From positions 1-12,790 of the forward strand of contig JASLFR010000059.1 in the NCBI GenBank assembly GCA_030150565.1: a DNA stretch of 12,790 nt, written 5' to 3'. Within the stretch, counting starts at the first letter, position 1; each line of letters starts with the position of its first letter. The notes under the pieces were generated by a model. It searched no databases. It was given only the letters and a program-made list of their open reading frames with translations, and was not told the origin of the DNA. The stretch is from Cardiobacteriales bacterium (GTDB lineage: Bacteria; Pseudomonadota; Gammaproteobacteria; Cardiobacteriales; Wohlfahrtiimonadaceae). This document shows positions 1 through 7,187 of the stretch, one piece after another. A program made the translations under genes and the position numbers.

Positions 1-1
1 C

Positions 2-1099
2 TATGTGAATGGCCGAATTGTTTACGATCGAATTGTAGCGCACGCTATTCGCCAAGCGTATCGAGATGTGATGTATGGCGATATGCACCCTTCGTTTATT
101 CTCTATCTTACGCTCGATCCCACATTGGTCGATGTGAATGCACACCCTGCAAAGCATGAGGTCCGTTTTCGTGAATCTCGAATGGTGCACGATTTTCTAT
201 ACCGAACCCTTAATCATGTAATTGAAAAACCCGATCTTTCGGGGGATTCTATGGCGGAGGAGTTTTTAGAGCGAGCGGAGCCGATTGTAGCCCCCCCCAT
301 GCTTTTAAATGAAGAGCGGCAGGCAGGCTTGCGTTTTCAAGAATCCCGCTCTACACCACGCTCTTCAGGTTCATACTCTACTGCTTACCAAAGAGAGAGT
401 GCCCCTTTTACCCCTTCAGAGCATCTAAAAAATCCGTATGGAGCGTTAAATCTTGAGCGAGAAACGCCTATTAATTCCCCCGAGATTGAGGAAGTCCCCC
501 TCTCGGAGGAGGAAGCGCCTCTCGGTTATGCGTTAGGGCAGCTTCATGAAGCGTATATTTTGGCTGAAAATAGCAGCGGATTGGTGATGGTAGATATGCA
601 TGCAGCTCACGAACGAATCATCTATGAGCGCTTCAAATCGGCTCTGAAGAGTGGAGAGAAGGTTGTGCGTCAAGCGCTCCTTATTCCTAAACCGATCGAC
701 GCAACATCACAAGAGATGGCGGTTGTAGAGCAGCAGCAGGAGCTTCTGCTCTCGGTTGGATTATTGGTTGAGCCATTAGGGGAGGGGCGACTTGTGATTC
801 GGGAAGTTCCCGCAGCCCTTATTCGAGCCGATGCTGAGAAGTTAGTGCGCCAAATTCTCTACGATTTTCACCATTATGGCAGCAGCGGAGAGATTGAGGC
901 GCATCTTAATGAGATTCTCTCCACTATGGCGTGCCATAGCGCTATTCGCCACCATCGCCGCTTAACACTCCCTGAAATGAATGCGCTACTACGAGATATG
1001 GAGAAGACGCTCCGTTCAGGGCAGTGTAATCATGGGCGTCCTACATGGCGCACACTCCCATTAACTGATTTGGATAAACTTTTTCTACGAGGTGAGTAA
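2..1099 (+). CDS. mutL: DNA mismatch repair protein MutL, 3' portion (5'-truncated by window edge)
   Basis: MutL is the ATP-driven matchmaker of mismatch repair, linking MutS at a mismatch to strand incision and helicase loading. The reading frame is open from base 2, so the N-terminal GHKL ATPase lies outside the window. What remains starts in the transducer domain (VNGRIV, then VDVNAHPAKHEVRF at about nt 130-175, the conserved NVHPxKxEVRF-type motif). A poorly conserved Ser/Pro/Glu-rich linker follows at about nt 290-520, then the C-terminal dimerisation domain. That domain carries DMHAAHERIIYE (nt 593-628), ACHSAIR (929-949) and CNHGRP (1025-1042). These correspond to the metal-binding DQHA(X)2E(X)4E, ACR and CPHGRP motifs of endonuclease-type MutL, which E. 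coli MutL lacks. The stop is two bases before aroE, implying co-transcription. The GTG at base 5 is internal, not the start. Confidence 0.97.
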   Translation, partial: YVNGRIVYDRIVAHAIRQAYRDVMYGDMHPSFILYLTLDPTLVDVNAHPAKHEVRFRESRMVHDFLYRTLNHVIEKPDLSGDSMAEEFLERAEPIVAPPMLLNEERQAGLRFQESRSTPRSSGSYSTAYQRESAPFTPSEHLKNPYGALNLERETPINSPEIEEVPLSEEEAPLGYALGQLHEAYILAENSSGLVMVDMHAAHERIIYERFKSALKSGEKVVRQALLIPKPIDATSQEMAVVEQQQELLLSVGLLVEPLGEGRLVIREVPAALIRADAEKLVRQILYDFHHYGSSGEIEAHLNEILSTMACHSAIRHHRRLTLPEMNALLRDMEKTLRSGQCNHGRPTWRTLPLTDLDKLFLRGE

Positions 1100-1101
1100 A
1101 G

Positions 1102-1926
1102 ATGAATCGATCGACAAATAGATATCGCTGTGTGATTTTTGGTAACCCTGTTGAGCACTCTCAATCCCCCATGATTCAGCACCATTTTGCTAAAGAGGAG
1201 GGGATCGATCTTCTCTATGAGCGAGTTTGTGCCCCTTTAGATGGATTGAAAGAGGCGCTCGATCAAGAGCGAGAAAGAGGGCTAACAGGAGCAAATATTA
1301 CAGTCCCATTTAAAGAGGAGATTATTCGTTATTGTGATCATTTAACACCAGAAGCGGAGCGGGCGCAGGCGGTTAATACCATTCGTTTTCGTGATGGGAA
1401 GATAGAGGGGCACAATACGGATGGTATCGGGTTAATGGCGGATATTGAGGAGCGAAAAGGGATCAAAATTGAAGGGAAAAGGGTACTTCTGCTTGGAGCA
1501 GGTGGCGCTTCACGTGGATTATTACAACCTCTCTTTCGTTGCCAGCCTTTAGAGGTGATCATCAGTAATCGTACCTTTAGCCGAGCGGAGCAGCTGGCTG
1601 AAGAGTTCTCCGATCTAGGGCATTTGAGAGCGAAAGAGTGGGATAAAATCGAAGGGGAGTTTGATCTCATCTTAAATGCGACAAGTGCCTCTTTAGCAGG
1701 TGAGTTTAGAGCGCTGCCAGAGGGGACGATTGCGGAGCGTACAATCGGTTTTGATCTTATGTACTCCGATAGAGCTACCCCTTTTATGGAGTATCTAGAG
1801 GAGAAGGGGGCGAAAGCGAGTTTTGATGGAATGGGAATGTTGATCGAGCAGGCACTTTTTGGATTTGAGTATTGGTTCAATGTTCGTCCAAATCCTGAGT
1901 CGCTCTATCGGAAATTGCGGGGATAA
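1102..1926 (+). CDS. aroE: Shikimate dehydrogenase (NADP+)
   Basis: Cytoplasmic enzyme of the shikimate pathway that reduces 3-dehydroshikimate to shikimate with NADPH, towards aromatic amino acids and chorismate. The 274-aa length is typical of AroE. The N-terminal substrate domain has the S-x-S shikimate-binding pair (S20, S22 in HSQSP), the catalytic lysine K71 in NITVPFK, N92 and D107 in HNTDGIG. The Rossmann domain has the glycine loop GAGGASRG (132-139) and an NRT motif (156-158) that in AroE binds the NADP phosphate, which separates it from NAD-using YdiB-type paralogues. Q250 in the C-terminal LIEQAL segment matches the conserved glutamine. The ATG is preceded by GAGGTGA at 1089-1095, inside the end of mutL, so the genes are probably translationally linked. 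A long antisense ORF on the opposite strand is a shadow. Confidence 0.97.
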   Translation: MNRSTNRYRCVIFGNPVEHSQSPMIQHHFAKEEGIDLLYERVCAPLDGLKEALDQERERGLTGANITVPFKEEIIRYCDHLTPEAERAQAVNTIRFRDGKIEGHNTDGIGLMADIEERKGIKIEGKRVLLLGAGGASRGLLQPLFRCQPLEVIISNRTFSRAEQLAEEFSDLGHLRAKEWDKIEGEFDLILNATSASLAGEFRALPEGTIAERTIGFDLMYSDRATPFMEYLEEKGAKASFDGMGMLIEQALFGFEYWFNVRPNPESLYRKLRG

Positions 1927-1985
1927 AAAGGCTCGACGAAGTCGATTCAGTGGTAAACTAACCCTCACGAAAGAGATCAGTTTAA

Positions 1986-2009
1986 CCCCTCTTTTATCAG
2001 AGAGAGGGG
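1986..2009 (+). promoter_or_regulatory. Hairpin in the ubiE leader, just upstream of the ribosome binding site
   Basis: CCCCTCT at 1986-1992 is perfectly complementary to AGAGGGG at 2003-2009. The stem can extend inward with two G-U pairs and one A-U pair to a four-base loop (1996-1999). It ends five bases before the AAAGGAG ribosome binding site of ubiE (2014-2020). No U-tract follows, so it is not a Rho-independent terminator. It could stabilise the ubiE-ubiB mRNA or affect translation initiation. Function is inferred from position only. Confidence 0.4.
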
Positions 2010-2025
2010 GCGTAAAGGAGAGAAG

Positions 2026-2769
2026 ATGACGGAAAAAACGCATTTTGGATATGAGACGATCGATAAAGATGAGAAAGAGGCGCGCGTCGCTGAAGTTTTT
2101 CATTCAGTCGCCCACAATTACGATGTGATGAATGATGTCATGAGTATGGGGATTCATCGTCTTTGGAAGCGTACAACGATGGATCTGGCGAATGTAAGAG
2201 CGGGGCAGCAGGTGCTCGATCTAGCGGGAGGAACAGGTGATCTCACCATCCGCATGAGCCGACTTGTAGGGCCAAAAGGGCGGGTTGTGCTCTCTGATAT
2301 CAACCCTTCTATGCTCGAAGAGGGGCGTAAACGACTCATTAATCAGGGGATCGTTGGGAATGTAGAGTTTAAAGAGATCAACGCTGAGTCGATCCCTTTT
2401 GATGATCAAACATTTGATCTCGTCACGATCGGTTTTGGTCTACGAAATGTGACCGATAAATTGAGAGCGCTTAAAGAGATGAAGCGAGTCTTAAAACCAG
2501 GTGGGCGTCTGATTGTACTTGAGTTTTCAGAGCCTGTTGTGCCAGGACTTGGGGCGATTTACGATTTCTACTCCTTCAATATTATTCCTAAAATGGGGAA
2601 ATTGATCGCAAAAGATGAGGATAGCTACCGCTATCTTGCTGAGTCGATCCGTATGCATCCTCCTCAGGAGGAGCTTCGCTCAATGATGCTTGAAGCGGGT
2701 TTTGATGAGGTAGATTATAAGAATTTGACAGGTGGAATCGTGGCGATTCACCGCGGATTTGTCTATTAA
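2026..2769 (+). CDS. ubiE: Ubiquinone/menaquinone C-methyltransferase UbiE
   Basis: SAM-dependent methyltransferase that adds the C-methyl group to the benzoquinol ring in ubiquinone synthesis, and to demethylmenaquinol where menaquinone is made. The 247-aa protein has the UbiE/COQ5 signature near its N-terminus (YDVMND at 32-37, then HRLWKR), the SAM-binding motif I LDLAGGTGD (64-72), an acidic residue ending the second strand (D91 in LSDIN), and the second signature RVLKPGGR...LEFSEP (154-170). The C-terminus ends in the usual GGIVAIHRG-type segment. The start ATG has a strong AAAGGAG site six bases upstream. A 99-base spacer with a hairpin and a weak promoter candidate separates it from aroE, so it may head its own transcription unit with ubiB, 40 bases downstream. 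Confidence 0.97.
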   Translation: MTEKTHFGYETIDKDEKEARVAEVFHSVAHNYDVMNDVMSMGIHRLWKRTTMDLANVRAGQQVLDLAGGTGDLTIRMSRLVGPKGRVVLSDINPSMLEEGRKRLINQGIVGNVEFKEINAESIPFDDQTFDLVTIGFGLRNVTDKLRALKEMKRVLKPGGRLIVLEFSEPVVPGLGAIYDFYSFNIIPKMGKLIAKDEDSYRYLAESIRMHPPQEELRSMMLEAGFDEVDYKNLTGGIVAIHRGFVY

Positions 2770-2809
2770 TTGAGAGTAGTTGATCGGTTATTAAAGAGAG
2801 AGGAGAGCT

Positions 2810-4438
2810 ATGCTCACACGCTGGTTTAGAATGGTGAAAATTTGGTGGACGCTCCTACGTTTTGGGCTTTATGAGCCCCTCTTTGCGTTACCAGTGATCC
2901 GTTACTTCCGTTTCACCTTGCCCCTTCTCCAACTCTTTAATCGCCATAAAAATGAGCCGTTAGCGGTTCGAATTCGTCTAGCGTTAGAGAGTTTAGGCCC
3001 CACCTTTATTAAGCTTGGGCAGGCGCTCTCTACCCGTTACGATCTTCTTGATCGAGAGATTGTTGATGAGTTAATTAAGTTGCAGGATCGGGTCCCCCCT
3101 TTCCCATCTGAGGAGGCGATCGCAATTATTGAGAGTGCATTGAAAGCACCTATTCTCGATATTTTTGCCTCATTTGAGCGGGAGCCGATGGCAGCAGCAT
3201 CTATTGCGCAAGTGCATGGGGCGCGGCTCCATAGCGGTGAATCGGTTGTGGTTAAGGTGGTTCGTCCCAATATTCATAAAGTGATTAAGCGGGATATTCA
3301 GGTGATGGAGACCTTTGCTGCACTTCTTGAGCGGTATTATAAAGATGGTCGACGCCTCCGCCCGAAAGAGATTGTAGAGGAGTACTCTCGAACGATTCTC
3401 AATGAGCTTGATCTCTCGATTGAGGCGGCGAATGGGACGGAACTTCGTCAAAACTTTTTAAACTCTAAGATTCTCTATGTGCCAGAAATCTATTGGGATT
3501 ATACCCGTAAAAATGTGATGGTGATGGAGCGGGTGAGCGGAGTTCCTGTCGGTGAGATTGAGACGCTTAAATCGCTTGGGGTCAATATTCCTCTATTAGC
3601 GCAACGCTCTGTTGAGATCTTCTTTACACAGGTCTTTAAACATAGTTTTTTCCATGCAGATATGCATCCTGGAAATATCTTTGTTGATGTAACTAATCCT
3701 GCAGATCCCACCTATATCGCTCTCGATTTTGGGATTATGGGGTCGCTTAATGAGAAGGATAAGCACTATTTGGCGAGTAACTTTCTCGCCTTCTTTAACC
3801 GAGATTATCTGCGGGTAGCGGAGCTGCATGTCGAATCAGGATGGGTGCCTGCTGATACCCCTGTGGGGGAGTTTGAATCTGTGATTCGGGCGCTCTGTGA
3901 GCCGATTTTTAATAAACCGCTGAAAGATATCTCGTTTGGGGCATTTCTTCTCTCACTCTTTCAGACAGCTCAGCGCTTTAAGATGGAGATGCAACCTCAG
4001 TTGATGTTACTGCAGAAGACTCTCTTCTCTATTGAGGGGATCGGGCGGGAGCTCTATCCAGAGCTTGATCTTTGGAGTACGGCAAAACCTTTCTTAGTCG
4101 ATTTTGTTCAAGAGAAGCAGGGGCCAAAAGCAGTATTAGGAAGATATAAGCGGGATATCCCCGTCTGGATTGAGCAGTTTCCAGAGCTTCTACAGAATGT
4201 ACAGATGGCGGTTCGTCAACAAGCAAAAGGGGAGATGCGTGTTACATTGAGTGATGATGTTTGGAATCGTTATGAGGCTTTTCAACAGGTACAGCATGAA
4301 AAGCGGATTCAGGGGCTGATCGGTTTAATCTTCTTTATCTTTCTTCTCCTCAATTTAGAGAGTGGATTTAGCTTTAAAAATCTCTTCTTCGGCATAGGAG
4401 CGATGCTTTTTCTCTATCTCCCCTTCCGCCGCTCATGA
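2810..4438 (+). CDS. ubiB: UbiB, ABC1/ADCK-family atypical kinase-like ATPase for ubiquinone biosynthesis
   Basis: Membrane-associated protein-kinase-like ATPase needed for ubiquinone biosynthesis, thought to help extract or deliver lipid intermediates to the Ubi enzyme complex. The 542-aa length matches the E. coli protein closely. Family hallmarks in order: the KxGQ motif (K68-Q71 in IKLGQ), the Ala-rich loop replacing the usual glycine loop (AAASIAQVH, 128-136), the strand lysine in VVVKVVRP (K149), the catalytic-loop equivalent HADMHPGN (282-289) and the metal-binding LDFG (305-308). Two C-terminal hydrophobic segments (about 502-514 and 524-537) fit the two membrane helices of UbiB. AGGAG lies at 2801-2805, four bases before the ATG. 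In E. coli ubiJ lies between ubiE and ubiB. Here only 40 non-coding bases separate them. Confidence 0.97.
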   Translation: MLTRWFRMVKIWWTLLRFGLYEPLFALPVIRYFRFTLPLLQLFNRHKNEPLAVRIRLALESLGPTFIKLGQALSTRYDLLDREIVDELIKLQDRVPPFPSEEAIAIIESALKAPILDIFASFEREPMAAASIAQVHGARLHSGESVVVKVVRPNIHKVIKRDIQVMETFAALLERYYKDGRRLRPKEIVEEYSRTILNELDLSIEAANGTELRQNFLNSKILYVPEIYWDYTRKNVMVMERVSGVPVGEIETLKSLGVNIPLLAQRSVEIFFTQVFKHSFFHADMHPGNIFVDVTNPADPTYIALDFGIMGSLNEKDKHYLASNFLAFFNRDYLRVAELHVESGWVPADTPVGEFESVIRALCEPIFNKPLKDISFGAFLLSLFQTAQRFKMEMQPQLMLLQKTLFSIEGIGRELYPELDLWSTAKPFLVDFVQEKQGPKAVLGRYKRDIPVWIEQFPELLQNVQMAVRQQAKGEMRVTLSDDVWNRYEAFQQVQHEKRIQGLIGLIFFIFLLLNLESGFSFKNLFFGIGAMLFLYLPFRRS

Positions 4439-4466
4439 TTGAGAATTTGAATAAACTCATTATAAT
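4439..4466 (+). promoter_or_regulatory. Sigma-70 promoter of the cytochrome c' gene
   Basis: TTGAGA (4439-4444, four of six matches to the -35 consensus plus a correct spacing) and a perfect TATAAT (4461-4466) are separated by 16 bases. The -35 box begins immediately after the ubiB stop codon, so the cytochrome gene can be transcribed independently. A perfect 9-bp inverted repeat brackets the -10 box (arms 4447-4455 and 4482-4490). Confidence 0.75.
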
Positions 4467-4490
4467 GAAACTTAAGTAATTTTTATTCAA
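4447..4490. repeat. 9-bp inverted repeat bracketing the -10 box of the cytochrome promoter
   Basis: TTGAATAAA (4447-4455) and TTTATTCAA (4482-4490) are exact reverse complements, 26 bases apart. One arm lies in the promoter spacer and the other in the 5' leader, upstream of the TAGGAG ribosome binding site (4496-4501). This placement suits a regulator site with two half-sites. In an AT-rich spacer it could also arise by chance. It does not match the FNR/ANR consensus. Confidence 0.4.
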
Positions 4491-4506
4491 TCAGATAGGA
4501 GTCGAT

Positions 4507-4941
4507 ATGAAAAAATTATTAGTAACTGCATTAATTGTTGCAGGATTAAGCTCTACAGCGATGGCTGATGTTGATAAAGATGCAGTGATTAACTACCGTC
4601 AAAGCCTCTTTAGCGTTATTGGTTGGAATATGGGTTCACTCGGTGCGATGGCAAAAGGTGAAGTTGAGTACAATCAAGAGGAAGCAGTTGCAGCAGCTGA
4701 GCGTCTTCACGTAATGGCGAAAGCGGTTGAAGGAACAATTGTTGACGGAACTTTTGAAGGGAGCAACGCAAAGCCAGAGATTGCTGAAAAGCGTGAAGCT
4801 TTCGATAAAATCCTTGCTGATCTTGTAAAAGAGTCAGAGGCGATGGTAACAGCTGCAGGTGAGAAGAACACACTTGGCCCACAGATGGGTAAGCTTGGAG
4901 CAACATGTAAAACCTGTCATGATGATTTTAAATTAGATTAA
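4507..4941 (+). CDS. Exported monohaem cytochrome c' / c556-like protein
   Basis: The 144-aa precursor has a classic Sec signal peptide: MKKLL, a hydrophobic core, and a probable AMA-D cleavage site after residue 20. The mature protein of about 124 residues is the size of a cytochrome c'. It is mostly helical and Ala/Glu-rich, and has the family's N-terminal YRQ (30-32) and the C-terminal haem attachment site CKTCH (134-138) six residues before the end. In this four-helix-bundle family the haem histidine is H138. M42 in WNMGSL is in a position where a c556-type sixth ligand could lie, which would make it an electron carrier rather than a five-coordinate gas-binding c'. That choice is not settled by sequence. 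Likely periplasmic redox or NO-protective role. It has its own promoter and terminator. A TAGGAG site lies five bases upstream of the ATG. Confidence 0.93.
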   Translation: MKKLLVTALIVAGLSSTAMADVDKDAVINYRQSLFSVIGWNMGSLGAMAKGEVEYNQEEAVAAAERLHVMAKAVEGTIVDGTFEGSNAKPEIAEKREAFDKILADLVKESEAMVTAAGEKNTLGPQMGKLGATCKTCHDDFKLD

Positions 4942-4967
4942 TTCTAATCGACCGATCATAATTGTGG

Positions 4968-5006
4968 AGAGCGGTTTTAGCTGGGTGCTAACCGCTCTTC
5001 TTTTTT
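4968..5006 (+). terminator. Rho-independent terminator after the cytochrome c' gene
   Basis: AGAGCGGTT (4968-4976) pairs with AACCGCTCT (4990-4998). The stem continues after a two-base bulge with AGC/GCT around a five-base loop, and is followed by TTC and six T residues (5001-5006). It lies 27 bases after the stop codon and ends the cytochrome transcript. Confidence 0.9.
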
Positions 5007-5092
5007 CTTTCCACATTTAAATCGAGAATTGAGATCATTTTTCAGGTAAACTACCCGCTGAAATTATCAATTTATGAAAAGAGTCTCTACCT

Positions 5093-5464
5093 ATGTCGAA
5101 TAATTCAGAAAGCTTTTTTAAATTGCCCCGTCGAATGGAGCTTATCAATACGCTCTATAGCCGTCCTGATTCGATTAACGATCACAAAGTTCGGATCCGT
5201 TATGAACTGAATCGGGGTGAGGAGGCAGCGCTTGTTGGAGCGCTTACTGATTTTTATATTCAGACAGATAAGTCAGATTTTCTAGAGCGTTTAGATATGC
5301 TTAAAGAGACGATGCATCTATTAAGTACAGATTGGCTGCTTCTTTTCTATGATCATTTAGATCAGGATTTTACAGCAATAACAGAGCTTCCTTATAATCA
5401 CTGGAGCATCTTTACAGAGGATGTACAGGGGCATTTTAACTTCGTAGAGAATCCCTTTACATAA
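5093..5464 (+). CDS. Hypothetical 123-aa protein leading the GTPase/roadblock operon
   Basis: I do not recognise this family. The protein is soluble: no signal peptide and no membrane helix. It has a basic N-terminal stretch (KLPRRMELINTLYSRP, about 11-26), a central segment around RGEEAALVGALTDFYI (41-56), and an acidic, aromatic-rich second half (LLLFYDHLDQDF, then NHWSIF) ending in FVENPFT. Predicted mixed helix/strand, without Cys, Zn or nucleotide motifs. It is the first gene after the cytochrome terminator. The 40-base gap to the next gene has no terminator, so it is probably co-transcribed with the coiled-coil protein, small GTPase and roadblock genes. A partner or adaptor in that system is the most economical inference. 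The ribosome binding site is weak (AAAAGAG about nine bases before the ATG). Steady codon use and an intact frame support a real gene. Confidence 0.8.
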   Translation: MSNNSESFFKLPRRMELINTLYSRPDSINDHKVRIRYELNRGEEAALVGALTDFYIQTDKSDFLERLDMLKETMHLLSTDWLLLFYDHLDQDFTAITELPYNHWSIFTEDVQGHFNFVENPFT

Positions 5465-5504
5465 GAGCGATTCGATTATCAGAAGAATTTAGGATATTAA
5501 ACAG

Positions 5505-7160
5505 ATGGCAGAGAAGGTTAAATTAGAGCTAATCGGTGTTGGGGAGAAGAACTCCGCAGCACTCGATCTTGTTTTTAAAAGAAATCCTGATTATAGCATC
5601 GGCACAAATGGTGAAATTGCTCTGGTAGATAGTGATTCAACTCAAGGGCGAAGCTATATGGAGAAGCAGCTAAGAAAAAGCGATATTCTTCTCTCGCTCT
5701 ATCCTGAAGAGCAGACGCATACGTTCGTGATTAAAAAGCCACTCAACTTTAGAGAGTTAACCAATCTATTATCGGAAGCGGTTAAAGTCTATCGAGAAGA
5801 GCAGAAGAAGGCACCTAAAGCGCCTGTTGAGCCAGTAAGAAGAAGCAGTTACGAAGCTAATCCTTTTGCTAAATTCCTCAAAGCAGAACCAAAAACATCG
5901 CCCGTTGAGCGAGCGTATAACGAACAGCATCGAGAGAGAGTAGCGCAAGAGGAGGAGGCGAAGAGTGAGCAAGATCATCGTCTCTCTGCTCGTCGTGAAG
6001 CTGAGATGCGCATTATGCGAGAGATTCAGGAGCGTGCTCAGAGGGAAGCTGCAGAGCGGGAGCGATATTTAAAGAGTCGCCGCTCTCAAGAGGCACAAAA
6101 TGCTGAGCGAGCGAATGAAGTACTCCGAGCAAGAGAGGAGAATGAAGCGCGTATCCGTCGTGAGATGGAGGAGCTCGCACGTAAAGAGAGCCTAAATCGT
6201 GAAGCTCAACAAGAGGAGGAGCAGTTAAGGCGAGAAGCGGATGCAAGAGCACGTAGAGAGGCTGAAGAGCGTCTACGTCAAGAATTTGCACAGAAGAGAC
6301 GTCAAGAGCGTAGCGCAGTCGTAACTCCTCCCGCTGTTGAGCCTGTTGTGGAAGAGCCCTCTTCAGCGGTTGAGATTAATCAGAAAGATGAGAGTGAAGG
6401 GATCTTTACGGGGGTTAAACGGTATGAACTCGATGTGGTTCAGCGTCAAGAATCCCGTAAAATTTGTGGACAAAATGGAGATTTAGATCTCTCCAATCCT
6501 CCTCCGCAACTCTATTTTGATGCAGCTACTTATCTCTGTAAACGTCTGATTGATGCCAATCTTTCTGCAAAAGAGCAGAAGAAGAGCTTTGTTTTAGAGC
6601 TCGATAATGATTATTTCTATCTCGATTATGAGAGTAATCTTCTCTACACCTCTCTGCCAGAAGGGAGCCTTTATGCGTTATCATTAATGCCCCTTCTTCA
6701 AGAGATTACGGTGAAATTTATCGATAATGAGCGTGAGGCAGAATCGTATGTTCAGCGCCACAGTATCGCTTACTATAATCGTAGTGATTGGCTCATTAAC
6801 GTTATGTTATTATGGTCTGCTCGTGGACGTTTACCGCAAGGGATTGATCTCAATCATGCTTCAAAGCTTAAGGTTGATGAGGATGATTTATTAGGTAATC
6901 TCCAAATGCCAAAAATTGATGAGCTTAAAACATTGTGGGAGTCAGGCCCCTATAGCTTAACGGCACTTTTATCACGATTGGAGATTAGCCAATGCTCACT
7001 CTTCTCATTTTACTGTGTGGCATCGGCAAATCATCTTTTAGAGAATGATCAAGAGACAAGTATTACCCGCTCATTAGATGAGGGGAAAGAGGGAACGCCT
7101 GAAGCGAGTAAGCCTAATTCAGATTTAGCAGCGCTTCTCAAGCGGTTACAGAGTATTTAA
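5505..7160 (+). CDS. Receiver-like / long coiled-coil / C-terminal domain protein, putative scaffold of the GTPase system
   Basis: No confident family name. Three regions can be seen in the 551 residues. (a) 1-98 has alternating strands and helices ending in FVIKKPLNFRELTNLLSEAV (74-93), which resembles the KP(L/F)xxxEL strand5-helix5 of CheY-like receivers. D42/D44 lie on a strand (IALVDSD), but the paired acidic residues of the first strand are absent, so I read it as a pseudo-receiver. (b) About 139-269 is dense in Arg, Glu, Ala and Gln with REAEE/RREAE-type repeats and no proline: a long charged helix or coiled coil. A Pro/Val linker (272-287) follows. (c) About 300-515 is globular, with a Tyr/Leu-rich part and a possible winged-helix segment (LLWSARGRLPQG, 435-446), then a disordered acidic tail and a short C-terminal helix. 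Soluble. The GTPase gene starts 27 bases downstream. AGGA ten bases before the ATG is a modest ribosome binding site. Confidence 0.85.
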   Translation: MAEKVKLELIGVGEKNSAALDLVFKRNPDYSIGTNGEIALVDSDSTQGRSYMEKQLRKSDILLSLYPEEQTHTFVIKKPLNFRELTNLLSEAVKVYREEQKKAPKAPVEPVRRSSYEANPFAKFLKAEPKTSPVERAYNEQHRERVAQEEEAKSEQDHRLSARREAEMRIMREIQERAQREAAERERYLKSRRSQEAQNAERANEVLRAREENEARIRREMEELARKESLNREAQQEEEQLRREADARARREAEERLRQEFAQKRRQERSAVVTPPAVEPVVEEPSSAVEINQKDESEGIFTGVKRYELDVVQRQESRKICGQNGDLDLSNPPPQLYFDAATYLCKRLIDANLSAKEQKKSFVLELDNDYFYLDYESNLLYTSLPEGSLYALSLMPLLQEITVKFIDNEREAESYVQRHSIAYYNRSDWLINVMLLWSARGRLPQGIDLNHASKLKVDEDDLLGNLQMPKIDELKTLWESGPYSLTALLSRLEISQCSLFSFYCVASANHLLENDQETSITRSLDEGKEGTPEASKPNSDLAALLKRLQSI

Positions 7161-7187
7161 AGTATATACACAATAGGTCTATGACGA

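Noticed and set aside
1338..1880. 180-aa ORF antisense to aroE
   Set aside because: It lies wholly opposite a clear aroE. Its Ser/Pro/Arg-rich product matches no family and it has no ribosome binding site or promoter.
1933..1945. TCGAC-GAA-GTCGA hairpin after aroE as a terminator
   Set aside because: The stem is only 5 bp, with no T-run after it.
5769..6291. Antisense ORFs opposite the coiled-coil region
   Set aside because: Their Leu/His-rich products are the compositional mirror of the Glu/Arg-rich codons on the + strand.
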